From: Vombatus ursinus
Taxonomy: Eukaryota; Chordata; Mammalia; Diprotodontia; Vombatidae
Direction of reading: 5' to 3'
DNA: 64,000 nucleotides
Assembly (NCBI RefSeq): GCF_900497805.2
Contig: NW_020953950.1
Coordinates: 830,200 to 894,199 of the forward strand
The position numbers and the translations under genes are program-made. Every line of letters begins with the position of its first letter. The first letter of the stretch is position 1. The notes beneath the pieces are model-generated. The model worked only from the letters and a program-made list of their open reading frames with translations, had not been told where the DNA came from and ran no database searches. Below, one piece after another: positions 10,520-22,235 of this stretch.

Positions 10520-11180
10520 GGGGTCATAGATATAGAGCTTGAAGGAAGCCCAAAGGCTATCTACTTCAACCTGCTCGTTTTATACATAGAACACCGAGGC
10601 CCAGAGGGGCTATATTGACTTCCCCAAGGTCATTCAAGTCAAAAATGGTATAGGTGGGATTTGAACCCAGGTCCTCAGGCTTTGAATCCAGTACTCTTTC
10701 CATTGAGTCATCTATGTTTGGATAACGAACAGCAGGGCTCTGTCCATTTGTGTGGAAACGAGAGCTAGAATCTGAAAAACTGTTGAATGTGCTAAGATTT
10801 TCCTGTGGGTGTTCTCTTGGCATGTGTTGAGTGGGCTGAAGTCTTCTTCTTTTCTTGAGTCTGTAATCCAATTATTTACTCTGCAGAATTTTATGTTGAT
10901 GCTCAAGGTCCATTTAAATTGGTGACCTTACTGAGATAGTAACTCCAGAACCAGTAGTGCCATCTGGGCTAAGTGATGGAGAGAATCCCAGAATCCCATT
11001 CCTTTGACTATTCATTCATCAGTTTGTTCAGCTAGCCACTGGCTAGCAATAAAAAGTGCCTGCCCTCAAGGAGCTTACATTCTATTGCATTCTCAGAGTG
11101 GGAAGGCATCTCAAAGGACAGCTAGTCCAACCCATATTTGAACAAGAATCCTCTCTATGGAAAACTCCAGTAGTTTCCAA
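10520..11180. repeat. MIR/THER and L2 fragments
   Basis: 10520-10712 is a minus-strand THER-type copy (ATAGAGCTTGAAGGAAGCCC, TGGGATTTGAACCCAGGTCC). About 11005-11085 is a minus-strand L2 tail (TGCCTGCCCTCAAGGAGCTT). 11100-11180 is a MIR tail. The stretch 10713-11004 is unclassified. Confidence 0.65.
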
Positions 11181-11272
11181 AGTGATGGCTAAGGCATGAA
11201 CCCAAGGGATGTATGAACAACCAAATGAAGGATGAGAAGATATCCAGGAATGTGCCGGAACTAACTCCTACC

Positions 11273-11575
11273 CAACTCAGGGCTTATTAAACTTTCAGTG
11301 TGAACATTTACACCTCTAAAACAGGCAAATGCACAAATGAGGGCTTGGTTTATTGCTTTGCTATTTGTCTAGATTTATGACTTTTTGCCTCTTTTTGTAT
11401 CCATGAGGCTTAGCTCAGTATCTAACACATAGTAGGTGCTTAATGAATGTTTATTGATTGGTTAAGAAATTAGTGGAGAAATGTTAATATTGCAGATTAA
11501 ATTTAAAGGTGTGTTATATATACATTGCGGGGGTGAGGGGTGGAGCCAATTGTTAAACATCTACCTGATCATGTC
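11273..11575 (+). repeat. Unclassified dispersed repeat A, copy 2, split by an L2 tail
   Basis: Matches copy 1 on both sides of 11376-11464, which is an L2 tail (CTAACACATAGTAGGTGCTT, ending TTTATTGATTGG). Repeat A therefore predates, or hosts, that fragment. Confidence 0.65.
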
Positions 11576-11649
11576 CAATTATTCTGCACAACAGCCAATC
11601 ATGGGGTGAGATGGCCTCCTTTTCAGCTCTAGAGCTATGATTCTATAAA

Positions 11650-12085
11650 GTGGCAAATAACCTGGATTTTGGTCCCTGTGCAGCTACCTGTGACTTTGGA
11701 CATGGCCCTCCCCCTCTCTGGTCCTCAGTTTCCTTCTCAGACTGAGTGATCTCTAAGTCCTTTCCAGCCCTGGAATACTATGATGAGAGTATGTGTTCTA
11801 GGAAATGACACCCCTAAACTACAAAGGAATTTTGTTAATTGAGTGAAACACTAGAAAATGGCCAGAAGAGGGAGCTAAAGCATTCTGATTCTGATGCCTT
11901 CGGCTCTTTGGGTGGCATGCAGAGGTACTGATTTGTGGCTGGACTTGAGAAGAAACAAGCCAAGTTTATATAGCAAACCAATCTGAGTCAACTGACCATT
12001 GAAATGGCCATCAAATACAATTGATTTTTTTTTAATGCAGCGTAAAAGAAGAGAGGAAAGAACTGGCTTTGGGGTAAGAGGACTT
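11650..12085. repeat. MIR fragment, then unclassified sequence
   Basis: 11650-11782 is a plus-strand MIR with a single-copy tail (CTAAGTCCTTTCCAGCCCTG). 11783-12085 holds nothing recognised. Confidence 0.6.
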
Positions 12086-12935
12086 GGCAACCAACTGTAC
12101 ATGGTGAGAGAGAGTTAGGTGACACCTAGGTTGTGAGCCTGAATGGGAGGATGATGGTACCTTTGCCAGTAATAAGGAAGTTAGGAGGAAAGGAGGGTTT
12201 GCTGGGGGGAGGGAGGGTTGGTGGTGAAGATAACAAGTTCAGTTTTGGATAGGTTGAGTTTAAGATGCCTATGAAACATCCAATCTAAAATGTTCAGTAG
12301 GCAGTTGGAGAGGAGAGACAGGAGGCTGACCTCTTGAGAGAGAGGTCAGGGCTGGACAAATAAATCCAGGAATCATCCGCGTAGTTGTTCAGCCATGTCC
12401 CACTTATTGTGACCTCATTCGAGGTTTTCTTGACAAAGGTACTAGAATGGTTTGCCATTTTTCTTCTGCAGTTTTACAGATGAGAAAACTGAGGCAAACA
12501 GAGCTAAGTGACTTGCTCAGGGTTACACAGTTAGTGTCTGAGGCTGGATTTGAACTCAGGTCTTCCTGACTCCCAGCCCAGCACTCTATCCCCTGCACCA
12601 CCTACCTTCCCCTTCCACATAGAGATGAGAGCTAAAACCATGGGAACTGATGAGATCATCGAGTGAAATAGTAGAGGAAGAAGAGAGACAGTCCCATCAC
12701 AGAGCTTTGGAGGATACACTCAATTAACAGGGATGATCTGGATGAAGGTCCTGCTCAGGAAACTTAGAAGGAACAGGTCAACAGGAGAGCAATGTCACAA
12801 AAGATGAGAGGAAAGTGTCAAGGAGCCGGTGATTGATGATGCCTGTCTACAGAGAGGTCAAGAAAAATGAGGACTGAGAAAAGTCCATTAGATCTGGTGA
12901 TGTTAACTGAGTCCACAACAAAGTATGTTGTCTAA
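12086..12935 (-). mobile_element. L2 LINE ORF2-region fragment, split by a SINE
   Basis: Reverse complement of the L2 reverse-transcriptase region: AAGTTCAGTTTTGGATAGGT, GAGTTTAAGATGCCTATGAA, CCATGGGAACTGATGAGATC. A minus-strand SINE (12386-12608) interrupts it. Confidence 0.8.
12386..12608 (-). repeat. tRNA-headed SINE inserted in L2
   Basis: GTTGTTCAGCCATGTCCCAC through GGTTACACAGTTAGTGTCTG. The L2 alignment continues on both sides. Confidence 0.88.
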
Positions 12936-12981
12936 TCTTAACAGGACTCTCACTGCAACAGGACATTCTTTTTGATTCTAT

Positions 12982-13238
12982 GGGGCAGCTAGGTGATGCC
13001 ATAGTGCACAGAGCACTGGGCTTAGAATCAGGAAGACATCCTCATGAGTTCAAATCTGGCCTCAGACACTTCCAAGCTGGGTGACCCTAGGAGAGTCACT
13101 TCACCCTATTTGCCTCAGTTTCCTCATCTGTAAAATGAGCTGGAGAAGGAAATGGCAAGCCATCCTAGTATCTCTGCCAAAAAAACCCCAAATAGGGTCA
13201 TGAAGTCAGATGCAACTGAAACAACTCAACAACAATTA
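12982..13238 (+). repeat. tRNA-headed SINE with RTE tail, full length
   Basis: TGGGGCAGCTAGGTGATGCC to GCAACTGAAACAACTCAACA. Confidence 0.92.
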
Positions 13239-13239
13239 A

Positions 13240-13995
13240 TTTTATGTCCTGCTCCCCTCTTCTATCCTGAAGTCTCCCAGTGCTACCTCTGCCAATCTTT
13301 ATAGCTAAGATCCTCATCTTTTACTTTACTGAAAAAACAAAGGCCATTTGCTTCACGAGTTCCCTCTGGTCTCCTTTTCTACATCTCACAACCCCTTGAC
13401 ATCATCTCTCATTTTCTCCTCTTTTCTTCCAGTCTCTGATGATGAAGTAGCCCTTCTCCTAGCCCAACATCGTATTTACAAACACCCTTGATTACTTGCC
13501 CTCCTATCTCTTCCAGCAAATTTGTCCCATCTTATCTCCATTTGATTTCTTATTTTCAATCTCTCCCTACTGTTCCTTTCCTTGCTTTCTATAACCATAT
13601 CCAAGTCTCCTCCATCCTTAAAATATTCCCTGTACTTCCTACTATCCCTCTCAAGTTAGAATTAAAAGAATCTTTCCCTTATCTCAGTCAAATTCCCTGA
13701 AAAAGCTGTCTACAGTAGCTGCGTCTTCTCCATCTTCCCTGATTCACTCCTCAGCTCTCTGTAATCTGCCTTCCAACCTCATGACTCAACTAAAACTGCT
13801 CTCTCCAAAGCCAGCTGTGATCCCTTAATTGCCAACCCTGATGGCCTGTCCTCAGTCCTCCTCTTTCTTGATCTCTCCAAGTCATTGACATCACTGACCT
13901 CTGTCTCCTCTCTAGGTTTTGTCACTGTTCTATTTTGGTTCTCCTTTTATCTGTCTGATTGTTCCTTTGTTGGATAATTACCTATTTCTAACTGT
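13240..13995 (+). mobile_element. L2 LINE ORF2-region fragment
   Basis: CTGTCTACAGTAGCTGCGTC, then AACTAAAACTGCTCTCTCCA and CTCAGTCCTCCTCTTTCTTG follow the L2 reverse-transcriptase coding order. It is an old, degraded copy. Confidence 0.7.
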
Positions 13996-14029
13996 AGGTC
14001 TGTCTTCTCTTTCCTTGATTGGTTGATTG

Positions 14030-15180
14030 CTGTATCTGTAAAATGGTGGGGTTAGACTAGAAGTCCTCGAAGGTTCTTTCCAGTTCAGGAGCTGGGATGT
14101 TTGACTGTCACAGTCTTGAGAACCAATGCTACTAAAGAAAACCTTATCAGGTTTTGGATATTAATAGAAGGAAATACAAAGCTTTGGGGCCACACTGTCT
14201 GGATCAGTGAGAAAATGGGACCAGTCAGCAAGCCCCTGACCACCTAACATCCAATCCATCCAGCCAACAATGCTATCTACTCTGCTGCTGGGCATACCCA
14301 CCACCCTTCTTCCCTTCTCCCCACCCCAATATACCCTTTCTACTTCTTTCTCTGGGCTTAATAATCAAACCCATATTACCAAACTTTTATTGTTCCTAGA
14401 AAGGGTGTGTCTGGTGACTATCCTATAGATCAACTCATCATCCCCTGACTTCTTGACTCCTCATACACTCTCTTCCTTTGACACTTCTCCCACAAGTGTG
14501 GCCTCCATTTTGATTGGCAGCTAGGTGGCGCCATAGTGGATAGAGCGCCTGGCCTGGAGTCGGGAAGACTCATCTTCCTGAGTTCAAATCTGGCCTCAGA
14601 CACCTACCAGCTGTGTGTTAAACAAGTCACTTAACCCTGTTTGCATTGGTTTTCTCATCTGTAAAACGAGCTGGAGAAGGAAGTGGTAAACCATTCCATC
14701 CAGTATCTAAATATGATCATGAAGAGTCAGACAAGACTGAAATGGCTCAGTTAAGCCACTACATGGAGGTCCCAGCTCCTGCTAAGCTTCATTTCACTCC
14801 TTGGACTTCTCACCAGCTGAAATGCCACCAGGTCTAGAAACCAAACCTTGGAGGACTTAACTCTTTTATGTCCAAACTCAACCCTGAATTTCCCTCTGCC
14901 CTACTCCATCCCCTTTCCAATTTTAGAACCATAATCAAATTACTCTATCATTACTCCTGGAAGGATGTATAATCTACCCCTCTATGGCTCTACTCATCAT
15001 CCCTGTAACTTTCCCAACCAAAATTAACCTCCCTGGCCATCACTCCCCTGTATGTGCTGTGTCCCTTTCTCCCTATTATAAGAATGTAAGCTCACTGAGA
15101 GCAGAACCAGTATTTATTTTTGTGTTTGTATTCTCTCATGCTTAGTAAAGTGCTTGGCACATAGTAAGGGATGAATACAT

Positions 15181-15185
<5 letters not shown>
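14030..15185 (+). mobile_element. MIR tail, then L2-like 3' region with a SINE insertion
   Basis: 14030-14110 is a MIR tail. C/T-rich L2-like sequence runs 14230-15185, ending with AATGTAAGCTCACTGAGAGC and GTAAAGTGCTTGGCACATAG. A full-length plus-strand tRNA-headed SINE is inserted at 14516-14758. Confidence 0.65.
14516..14758 (+). repeat. tRNA-headed SINE
   Basis: GGCAGCTAGGTGGCGCCATA, with the A/B-box region GTTCAAATCTGGCCTCAGAC and an RTE-type end. Confidence 0.9.
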
Positions 15186-15488
<303 letters not shown>

Positions 15489-15599
15489 TCAAAGAACAGT
15501 GATGTTGGGGGACGTGCAGTGGGTGGGGGGCAGGCTGCTAACATAGGAAGCACAAAAACTGGGGAACCAGAAAAAGACCTTCTCATACAAGCATTTGGC

Positions 15600-15760
15600 C
15601 CAGAACTGGCCATGTTCTATTTCTATGGCACTACAGTTCCCCATCTATGAAATGGGGATATTATTAGCATTGACTTCACAGAGTGGTTGTGAGATACCAA
15701 TGGGATCCTTGTATGCAAAGGGCATTACAAACCCTAAAGTGATATGTAAATGTGGTCTGG
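15600..15760 (+). repeat. CORE-SINE fragment
   Basis: CCATCTATGAAATGGGGATA and CTTCACAGAGTGGTTGTGAG. Confidence 0.7.
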
Positions 15761-15782
15761 GATTATTAATAAATTATAAACT

Positions 15783-15936
15783 GAGGCAACTAGGTGGCGC
15801 AGTGGAGTTCAAATCCAGCCTCAGACACTTAACCAGCAAGTCCCTTAAATATCTGTCTGCCTCACTTTCCTTAACATAGGTCTTCCTGACTCCAGGCCTA
15901 GCACTCTGTGCACTATGGCACCACCTAGCTGCCCCA
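15783..15936. repeat. Head-to-head inverted SINE pair
   Basis: 15783-15877 reads as a plus-strand SINE head (AGGCAACTAGGTGGCGCAGT). 15877-15936 is the 5' head of the same SINE in reverse complement (ACCACCTAGCTGCCCC at its end). The two heads are complementary and could fold back. Confidence 0.8.
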
Positions 15937-16049
15937 CTTTATATGTACTTGATACCTATATATACAAGGTATCCCCAAAGTCTTAGCTTTAATAGCTATT
16001 GAAGCTTAAAGCAGCACTCGCACTTTTGGGACACCCTATATAGCAATGT

Positions 16050-16625
16050 AGCCTGACTGTAGTGTAGATGGAGCCCTGTCCTTCAAATTAAGAAGGCTTG
16101 GGTTCAAGTCCTTCCTCTGACCTTACTGGCTGAGTGAGCCTGGGCAAGTCACTTAACTTCTCAGTAAGAAGACTCTAGGTTGAAGAACTGGTTTCAGTAC
16201 AGTGAGTTTCCTCATCCAGGAGTCCCCTATGTTAATGAAATCACAGGTCCAGTCCCGATTCCTATCCTTGCCAGCATACATATATATTGTTTTCTCCAAA
16301 AGAGTGTCAGTTCCTAAGGGGCAGCTAGGTGGCGCAGTGGATAGAGCACCGGCCCTGGAGTCAGGAGGACCTGAGTTCAAATGCGGCCTCAGACCAAACA
16401 CTTGACACTTACTAGCTGTGTGACCCTGGGCAAGTCACTTAACCTTATTTGCCTCAGTTTCCTCACCTATAAAATAAGCTGGAGAAGGAAATGGCAAACC
16501 ATATCTCTGCCAAGAAAACTCCAAATGTGGTCATGAAGAGCCAGACACTACTGAACAACAACAACCTGGCAGAGTTTCAGGCACATGTCAGGTGTTTAAT
16601 AAGTGCTGATTGGTATATTGAATAG
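16050..16625 (+). repeat. CORE-SINE, tRNA-headed SINE and L2 tail
   Basis: 16050-16265 is a CORE-SINE with the marsupial end AGTCCCCTATGTTAATGAAA. 16318-16568 is a nearly intact tRNA-headed SINE (GGGGCAGCTAGGTGGCGCAG), one of the best-preserved heads here. 16570-16625 is an L2 tail. Confidence 0.88.
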
Positions 16626-16639
16626 TACCTGGCATCGAT

Positions 16640-17045
16640 CTTAGACTAGAGCTGGAAGGGACCATCTATCTAATCCTTCAGTAAAATGAGGCCCAGAGAC
16701 TGAGTGACTTGGCCAAAGTCTCTCTGTCACTGTGGCAGAGCCAGGAGTGAGCCCTGGTCCTCTGGACCAAGGTTATATATAGCACACTTTCCCATGTAAC
16801 ACACTGTCTCCAACCGTCTATACATAAGCACACAGCAGGTGTTTAATAAGTGCTTGTTAATAGATCATCATAAGAAATACTCTGTGTTGTAATAGAAAGG
16901 AGAGCAGGGGGCAGGAGACCTGGGCTCTGGTCCCTGCTCTGAGACCGACTTATTAGGTGAGTTTGGACAACTTACTTCCTCTCTCCTCATCTGGTAGAGG
17001 ACAGGGTGGGGTTAAATCATTTCTAAGATGCTTTCCCAGTTGTAA
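16640..17045. repeat. THER-type copy (minus), L2 tail and CORE-SINE (plus)
   Basis: 16640-16790 minus strand (CTAGAGCTGGAAGGGACCAT). 16800-16865 L2 tail. 16895-17045 plus CORE-SINE that seeds array 3. Confidence 0.75.
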
Positions 17046-17695
17046 ATTATGTGCTCTAGGGTTTCCTTCTATCCTTCCAGGCTCCAGGGCCTTTCCAAAG
17101 TCTAATGTTTTCTGCCCAAAAGTCCCTTTCATCTTCAATGTTCTGTGTACTAGGGACCTCTCGGGCTCTGCTGATATTCTGTGTTCTAGGGGTATCTCCA
17201 TTTCTGCTGACTGTTCTGTGTTCTAGGAGCATCTCCAGTTCTACTGATGTTCTGTGTTCTGATTCTGCTGATGTTCTGTGTTCTAGGGATATCTCCATTT
17301 CTGCTGACTGTTCTGTGTTCTAGGAGCATCTCCAGTTCTGCTGATGCTCTGTGTTCTGGTTCTGCTGACTGTTCAGTGTTCTAGGTGCCTCTCTAGTTCT
17401 GTTGACTATTCTGTGTTTGAGGAGCCTCTCCAGTTCTGCTGACTGTTCTGGGGTCTAGAGGCCTCTCCAGTTCTACTGATGTTCTGTGTTCTGGTTCTGC
17501 TGATGTTCTGTGTTCTAGGGGCATCTCCAGTTCTGCTGACTATTTTATGCTCTAGGGACCTCTCCAGTTCTGCTGACTGTTCTGGGTTATAGAGTCCTCT
17601 CCAGTTCTACTGAATGTTCTGGGTTCTAGAGGCCTTTCCACCTCTGCTGACATTCTGTGCTCTAGGTTCCATCTGTGTTTTAAAGTGCTTTTCCA
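17030..17695. repeat. Minisatellite array 3 (about 20 units, the longest)
   Basis: Repeated TCTGCTGATGTTCTGTGTTC-TAGGRGCMTCTCCAGT units, with some compound double units (a near-exact pair at about 17210-17335). It follows a plus-strand CORE-SINE (16895-17045) and starts from its tail. Unit sequence differs from arrays 1 and 2 (GCTGA in place of TGACA), suggesting independent amplification of a related tail. Confidence 0.9.
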
Positions 17696-17699
17696 TTCT

Positions 17700-17965
17700 G
17701 ATGAGAAGCAGCATTGCAGAACAGTGAACACTGCCCTGGAGGTCAGGAAGACTCCAGGTCCCACCTGGATGCAGACATTTCTAAGTTCTGTGACCACATT
17801 TATGCAAGTCTCAATGATTTAGAGCTTTGGTTTCCTCATCTCTGAAATGGGGATAATCCTCCTGCCCATAGAACCCATCTTCTGGGGCTGCCTTGGGGCT
17901 CAGATGAAATCATGTCTGTACAATATACTTTGCAAAGCTTCAAGGGCTATAAAAATGCCAGTTCT
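17700..17965 (+). repeat. CORE-SINE
   Basis: AGAAGCAGCATTGCAGAACA, GGTTTCCTCATCTCTGAAAT, GGGCTCAGATGAAATCATGT. Confidence 0.8.
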
Positions 17966-18075
17966 TGTGATCATCAAGGTCCCTTCCCCCTCAGACATTT
18001 CATATTCCAAGCTCCCCTTCCAGCTCTGACATTCTATGCCCCAAGGGCCTCTACAAATCTAATGTTTTTTGATTC
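17966..18075. repeat. Minisatellite array 5 (about 3 units)
   Basis: Three diverged units (GGTCCCTTCCCCCTCAGACA, CCAGCTCTGACATTCTATG and a third) continue the tail of the plus-strand CORE-SINE at 17700-17965. Confidence 0.6.
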
Positions 18076-18189
18076 CAAATGAACATTTTGAGCAGGCGCC
18101 AGTGAACAAGAGAACAAAGCAAGACTATTAGCTGGCAAACCAGGAATCCCTTTATGAGAAAAAGGGGAAGGTCAGCTTCAATTTGAGGC

Positions 18190-18635
18190 AGCCTGGGAGA
18201 AGGAAGGGCATCTAGTGGATAGAGCACTGGGCTTGGAGGAACTGAGTTCAAATCTGGCCTCAGACACTTCCTAGCTGTGTGACCTGAGCAAGTTACTTCA
18301 CCCTGTTTGCCTCAGTTTCCTCATCTGTAAAATGAATTGAAGAAGGAAATGGCAAACCACTTCAGTATCTCTGCCAAGAAAACCCCAAACGGGGCCTTGA
18401 AGAGTCAGACATGATTAAAATGACTGACCCACAACAACGGGACTGGGGAAAGAAACTAATTCCGGTGTCAAAGGACATGGGTTCAAATCTTACCTCTGGA
18501 TGCTTACTACCTGGGAGAACCTTGGGGAGGTCCCTTACTCTTCCTCATTGTATAAAACTAGGGCCCTGGATTGGATGCCTTCTGAAGCCCCTTCTGGGCC
18601 TGGATCTTGGACCCTATGACCTAACATTGGAGAGG
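18190..18635 (+). repeat. tRNA-headed SINE followed by MIR
   Basis: 18190-18437 SINE (GGATAGAGCACTGGGCTTGG to CAGACATGATTAAAATGACT). 18455-18635 MIR (AAAGGACATGGGTTCAAATC). 18636-18896 is unclassified. Confidence 0.85.
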
Positions 18636-18896
18636 GTGCACTGAGTGATCTGCTCTTAAATATCAGTCTTTCTACTATGGCGACTTCCATGTGGAGCCAA
18701 TACCCCTAGCTGGCTATGCCTGCATCCTGGCACTTGAAGTATTTTCATTTGGAGGGGAATGCTTAATGTACATGCCCTCTAATAAAGGAGGCACCTCCTT
18801 TCTTTGGGAGAATGGATGCTCAGTGTTTCCTGTCCCTTTGTCCTGGGATGAGTGAAAGGATATATCTTGACTTCCCTGCATATTCTCATTATGTGA

Positions 18897-19132
18897 AGGG
18901 TTCTGGGGTCCATAGACCCCCTCCATGGGGTCAATAGGTAGATTTCAGGGGGTGCATGAATTTTTTAAAAAGTATTTTGATAGCTTTATTTCAATATAAT
19001 TGGTTTCCTTTATAATCCTATACATTTGATTTTATGCTTTTAAAAACATTCCTCTGAGAAAGGGCCCATAGGCTCTAGCAGACACTGCCAAAAGAAGGGT
19101 CCACAACACAAAAAAGGTTGAGACCTCCTGTG
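18897..19132 (+). mobile_element. hAT-like non-autonomous DNA element
   Basis: Same family as 2909-3430: GGGTTCTGGGGTCCATAGAC at the left, AACACAAAAAAGGTTGAGAC at the right, forming imperfect inverted ends. Confidence 0.7.
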
Positions 19133-20261
19133 CTAGAGGGAAACACTCATTTTTTGGAGCAAAAATGTACATTTAGAAACTCCAATTTTGAGGCCTCCCT
19201 TCTTGGTTTTCAAGATTGTTTTTGGAGGTGTGGCAGAGTAGAGGGTTGGGAACCATGATTTCAACATCCTAGGGAACTCCTGGTGCCAAAATTCCTTCCA
19301 CTAAAGGGCTAAAACTCCTCTGCCATTAATTGCCACCATCATCATATCTAGCATTTCCAGAGCACTTTTGGTTTTGCAAAATAATTTACACATGTTGTCT
19401 CATCTGATCTCGTCAGAATTTTAAAGAGTTGCCTGGAAGATTCTGCCTCTTTAAGATTTTATCTAAAAATTGGAAATAATATTTCCTTAGGATATGTTTC
19501 TATTCACCTTTCATATTTGCTCATTCATTGCCAAAGACCCACAGTGAGCACCAGTTTGGAAAGGAAGCACCAGTTCTGCTTAGCCCAGTCTTGGAAGTAT
19601 TGGTGGCTGCCCAGGGTTGGGGGCTGGTGGTTGCCCCAGCTGGGCCAATCAGAAGCTGCTCTAGTAAAGGAGATGGGACCCAAACTTGCCTCCCAAGCCC
19701 ACGGCAATAAGGAGTAACAGGAAAGCTACAGCTAGGCATATCTGGAGCATCAACGTCAACCTCCCTCCTCTTCCTTCTGCCCTGGCACCAAGACATCGGC
19801 AATTGCTCTGATTGTGTCTTCTCCCTATTTCCCTTATTTTCTCCTGCGTCCCCACTCCAGACCCTCCCCTTAAGCCTCTGACCTTCCGTCATAGGTAAAA
19901 CACAACAGTAATAAGGGCTCTTTCAGTGAACCTCCAAACACAGCGGAATAACTCACAAAACCAAATTATCAGCATTAAACACTTTCCTACCAAGACAACT
20001 AGCATTAAACAGTTCTCTGGAAGGCATCAGAAATTTCATTTTAATGTTTAAGTCCTGCAAGCTATGGTTATGGGTTCCTTGGAACCATATTTTAGCAAAG
20101 ACCACTACACACCACTGCTTCAAAAGGCACTGTTTGGTTCTGCCACGCTCTGTCTCTTCCCTTCTGCTACTTCTGACACGGCCAGACCACTGTTCTGGAG
20201 TCCAAGGAGGCCAAAGAGGCTGAGTGGGGGAAACGGGAAAAGCCCAAACAGAGTAAGTGGC
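19133..20261. other. Mostly unique intronic sequence, one CORE-SINE fragment
   Basis: 19330-19420 is a minus-strand CORE-SINE fragment. Overlapping open frames on both strands at 19517-19892 have no recognisable similarity and are not called as genes. Confidence 0.5.
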
Positions 20262-20940
20262 TTCTAGTGCCAGCTCTGCTGCGCCTTGCTTTCTGGGTTG
20301 GCTTGAGCAAATAATTTCCCCTTTCTGGGGATCAGTTGCCTCTTCTGTACAATGAGGTGGTTAGAACTAGTGAACTCTCCAAGTTCTAGGGCTCTGTGTT
20401 CCAGTATTCCATGTTATAAGATCTTGTCCCATTCTTTGTTCTCTATTTCCTCCCAGCCCTGATATTCTGTTCTAAGGGCCCTCCCAGACCTGGCATTCTG
20501 GGTTCTAAGGGCCTCCCAGCTCTTATAGGCCCCTACCAGCTATTACAGGCCCATCTTCCGGCTCTCCTGATGCTTCCATCTCAGGCCCAGCCACCTTTTC
20601 ATACCAGTGCTGCCTCTACACTTGTTGCCATCACACTTGGAACCTTTATTTGAGGAACTGCCCATAACAACCATACTCAGGGCTAATCCAGTTCAGCTCC
20701 TGGTTTCCTGAACTCTTCCATCTCACCTCTGTGCGGTTACCACCCAGCCTTTCTCAGCTCCCTTTTGTGTGTTATTTTCCCCAATTAGAATAGAAGTTCC
20801 TTGAGGGCAGGAACTTTCTTGCTTGTATTTGTATTACCAAGGTTTAGCACTATGCCTGGCACAGAGTAAGCTCTTAATAAATGCTTTACCTAATCTTTAG
20901 CTAACCTCTATTCTAAATTCCCTCCTAGTCTGAAATTCTA
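20262..20940 (+). repeat. MIR (seed of array 4) and L2 3' end
   Basis: 20262-20400 MIR body. 20565-20905 L2 3' region ending AGCACTATGCCTGGCACAGA and TTAATAAATGC. Confidence 0.75.
20385..20560. repeat. Minisatellite array 4 (short, about 5 units)
   Basis: Imperfect units with cores such as CCCAGACCTGGCATTCTGGG and TTCTAAGGGCC, starting from the tail of a plus-strand MIR body at 20262-20400. More decayed than arrays 1-3. Confidence 0.75.
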
Positions 20941-21245
20941 AGGTCATATTACATATATATATATGTATATGTATATATATAAATACATATATAATATAAT
21001 ACATATTATATACAATACATATTATATATTATGTAACACATATTATATAATGTATTATATAATACATATTATATAATATATTATATAATACATATTATAT
21101 AATACATTATATAATACATATTATATAATACATTCTATAAACATTATATAATACATTCTATAAACATATTATATAATATATTATATATAATACATATTAT
21201 ATTTAATATATACACATACATATATTATATTATATATATATTTCA
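20940..21245. repeat. AT-rich, self-complementary repeat tract
   Basis: About 300 bases of TATA/ACATATTATATAAT-type units. ATTATATAAT and similar motifs are palindromes, so the tract can fold into many alternative hairpins. It starts from the tail of an L2/MIR segment. Confidence 0.92.
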
Positions 21246-22054
21246 AAGCAAAAGCATTTAAACAGCATAAAAAGAAAAGTAGTCATCAAATACTTTCTCC
21301 ATACTCGCCCACAAATATTTGTGTCACCCAATGGGAAAAGTGAACTCACCTGGAGAGCATATGAGGAGAAGCATCCAAATGGGGACTCTTTGTGGCCTGA
21401 GCACATGTGTGAAGGAGAAATTCACCCCTCTGATGCTGCAAACCTAGTGATGCCATTACATGTTTCCTTCTGTGACTGAGGTCCTGACACATTGCTGACC
21501 CTGTGCGTGCTAACCTTGTATGAGTCTCTAAGCCCCAGGCCCCTCCAAAGCTGGCTGAGCTAATGCCACGAGGCTAGGCTGGGGGTCCCATTTTCCAGGG
21601 GGAGCAGAGCTACGACCACTGAGCCTTCTACAGACCTGGCTGACTGCAGACAATTGGGATTGCCCCATAGGCCAATGGGAAAGCACTCCATAGTCTTGTG
21701 GGGCAGTTTGCCTTTGTCTGATTCATTCCTGCTGAGCTGTCTTCCTCTAGAAAAAAGCTGCTGCAAAACTGACTTTTCCACTAATGAGAAGATAGAGGGC
21801 AGTTAGGGCTTATTAAGGAAGAGAATGAAGCATCTGGAATGCCATTACAAAAAGTTGCTTCATTTTTAAATGTGCTGAATTATACATTATTAAAAAGTAA
21901 GGCCTGATTAAAAGATCCTGAGAATGACTTGGGGTTGTCGTCGACCTTCCGTTCCTCACTTTTCCTGTGGTGTCAGTCCCCAAGTATTGTCAATGGTACT
22001 TTGGCAATGTCTTTGATATACAGGATGTTATATAGCCAGCTCAAAGATATTTGC
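21246..22054. other. Unique intronic sequence, no gene supported
   Basis: No recognised repeat. A minus-strand donor-like GTGAG at about 21350 follows a short open segment, but the peptide does not match FHAD1. Confidence 0.45.
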
Positions 22055-22235
22055 AAGAGCTGATTGTTAAATTGTCCACCTGGGATATTGGTAAATGCTA
22101 CAAATTAGGGCTTCATTGCTTTGTTGATTTTCTAGACTTGAGAAAGTGATGGAGAAAATGGCAATGATACAGGTTACATTATGTTGAGCTGTCTATTTTC
22201 AGAGAACCAGGTGCTACATATTTACCAGCACCCTG
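22055..22235 (+). repeat. Unclassified dispersed repeat A, copy 3
   Basis: CTGATTGTTAAATTGTCCAC, GGGCTTCATTGCTTTGTTGA, CTAGACTTGAGAAAGTGATG: same order of blocks as copies 1 and 2. Confidence 0.7.

Noticed and set aside
19517-19892. Cluster of 60-123 codon frames on both strands
   Set aside because: Mutually overlapping, no similarity, no splice or promoter context; chance open frames in GC-moderate intron.
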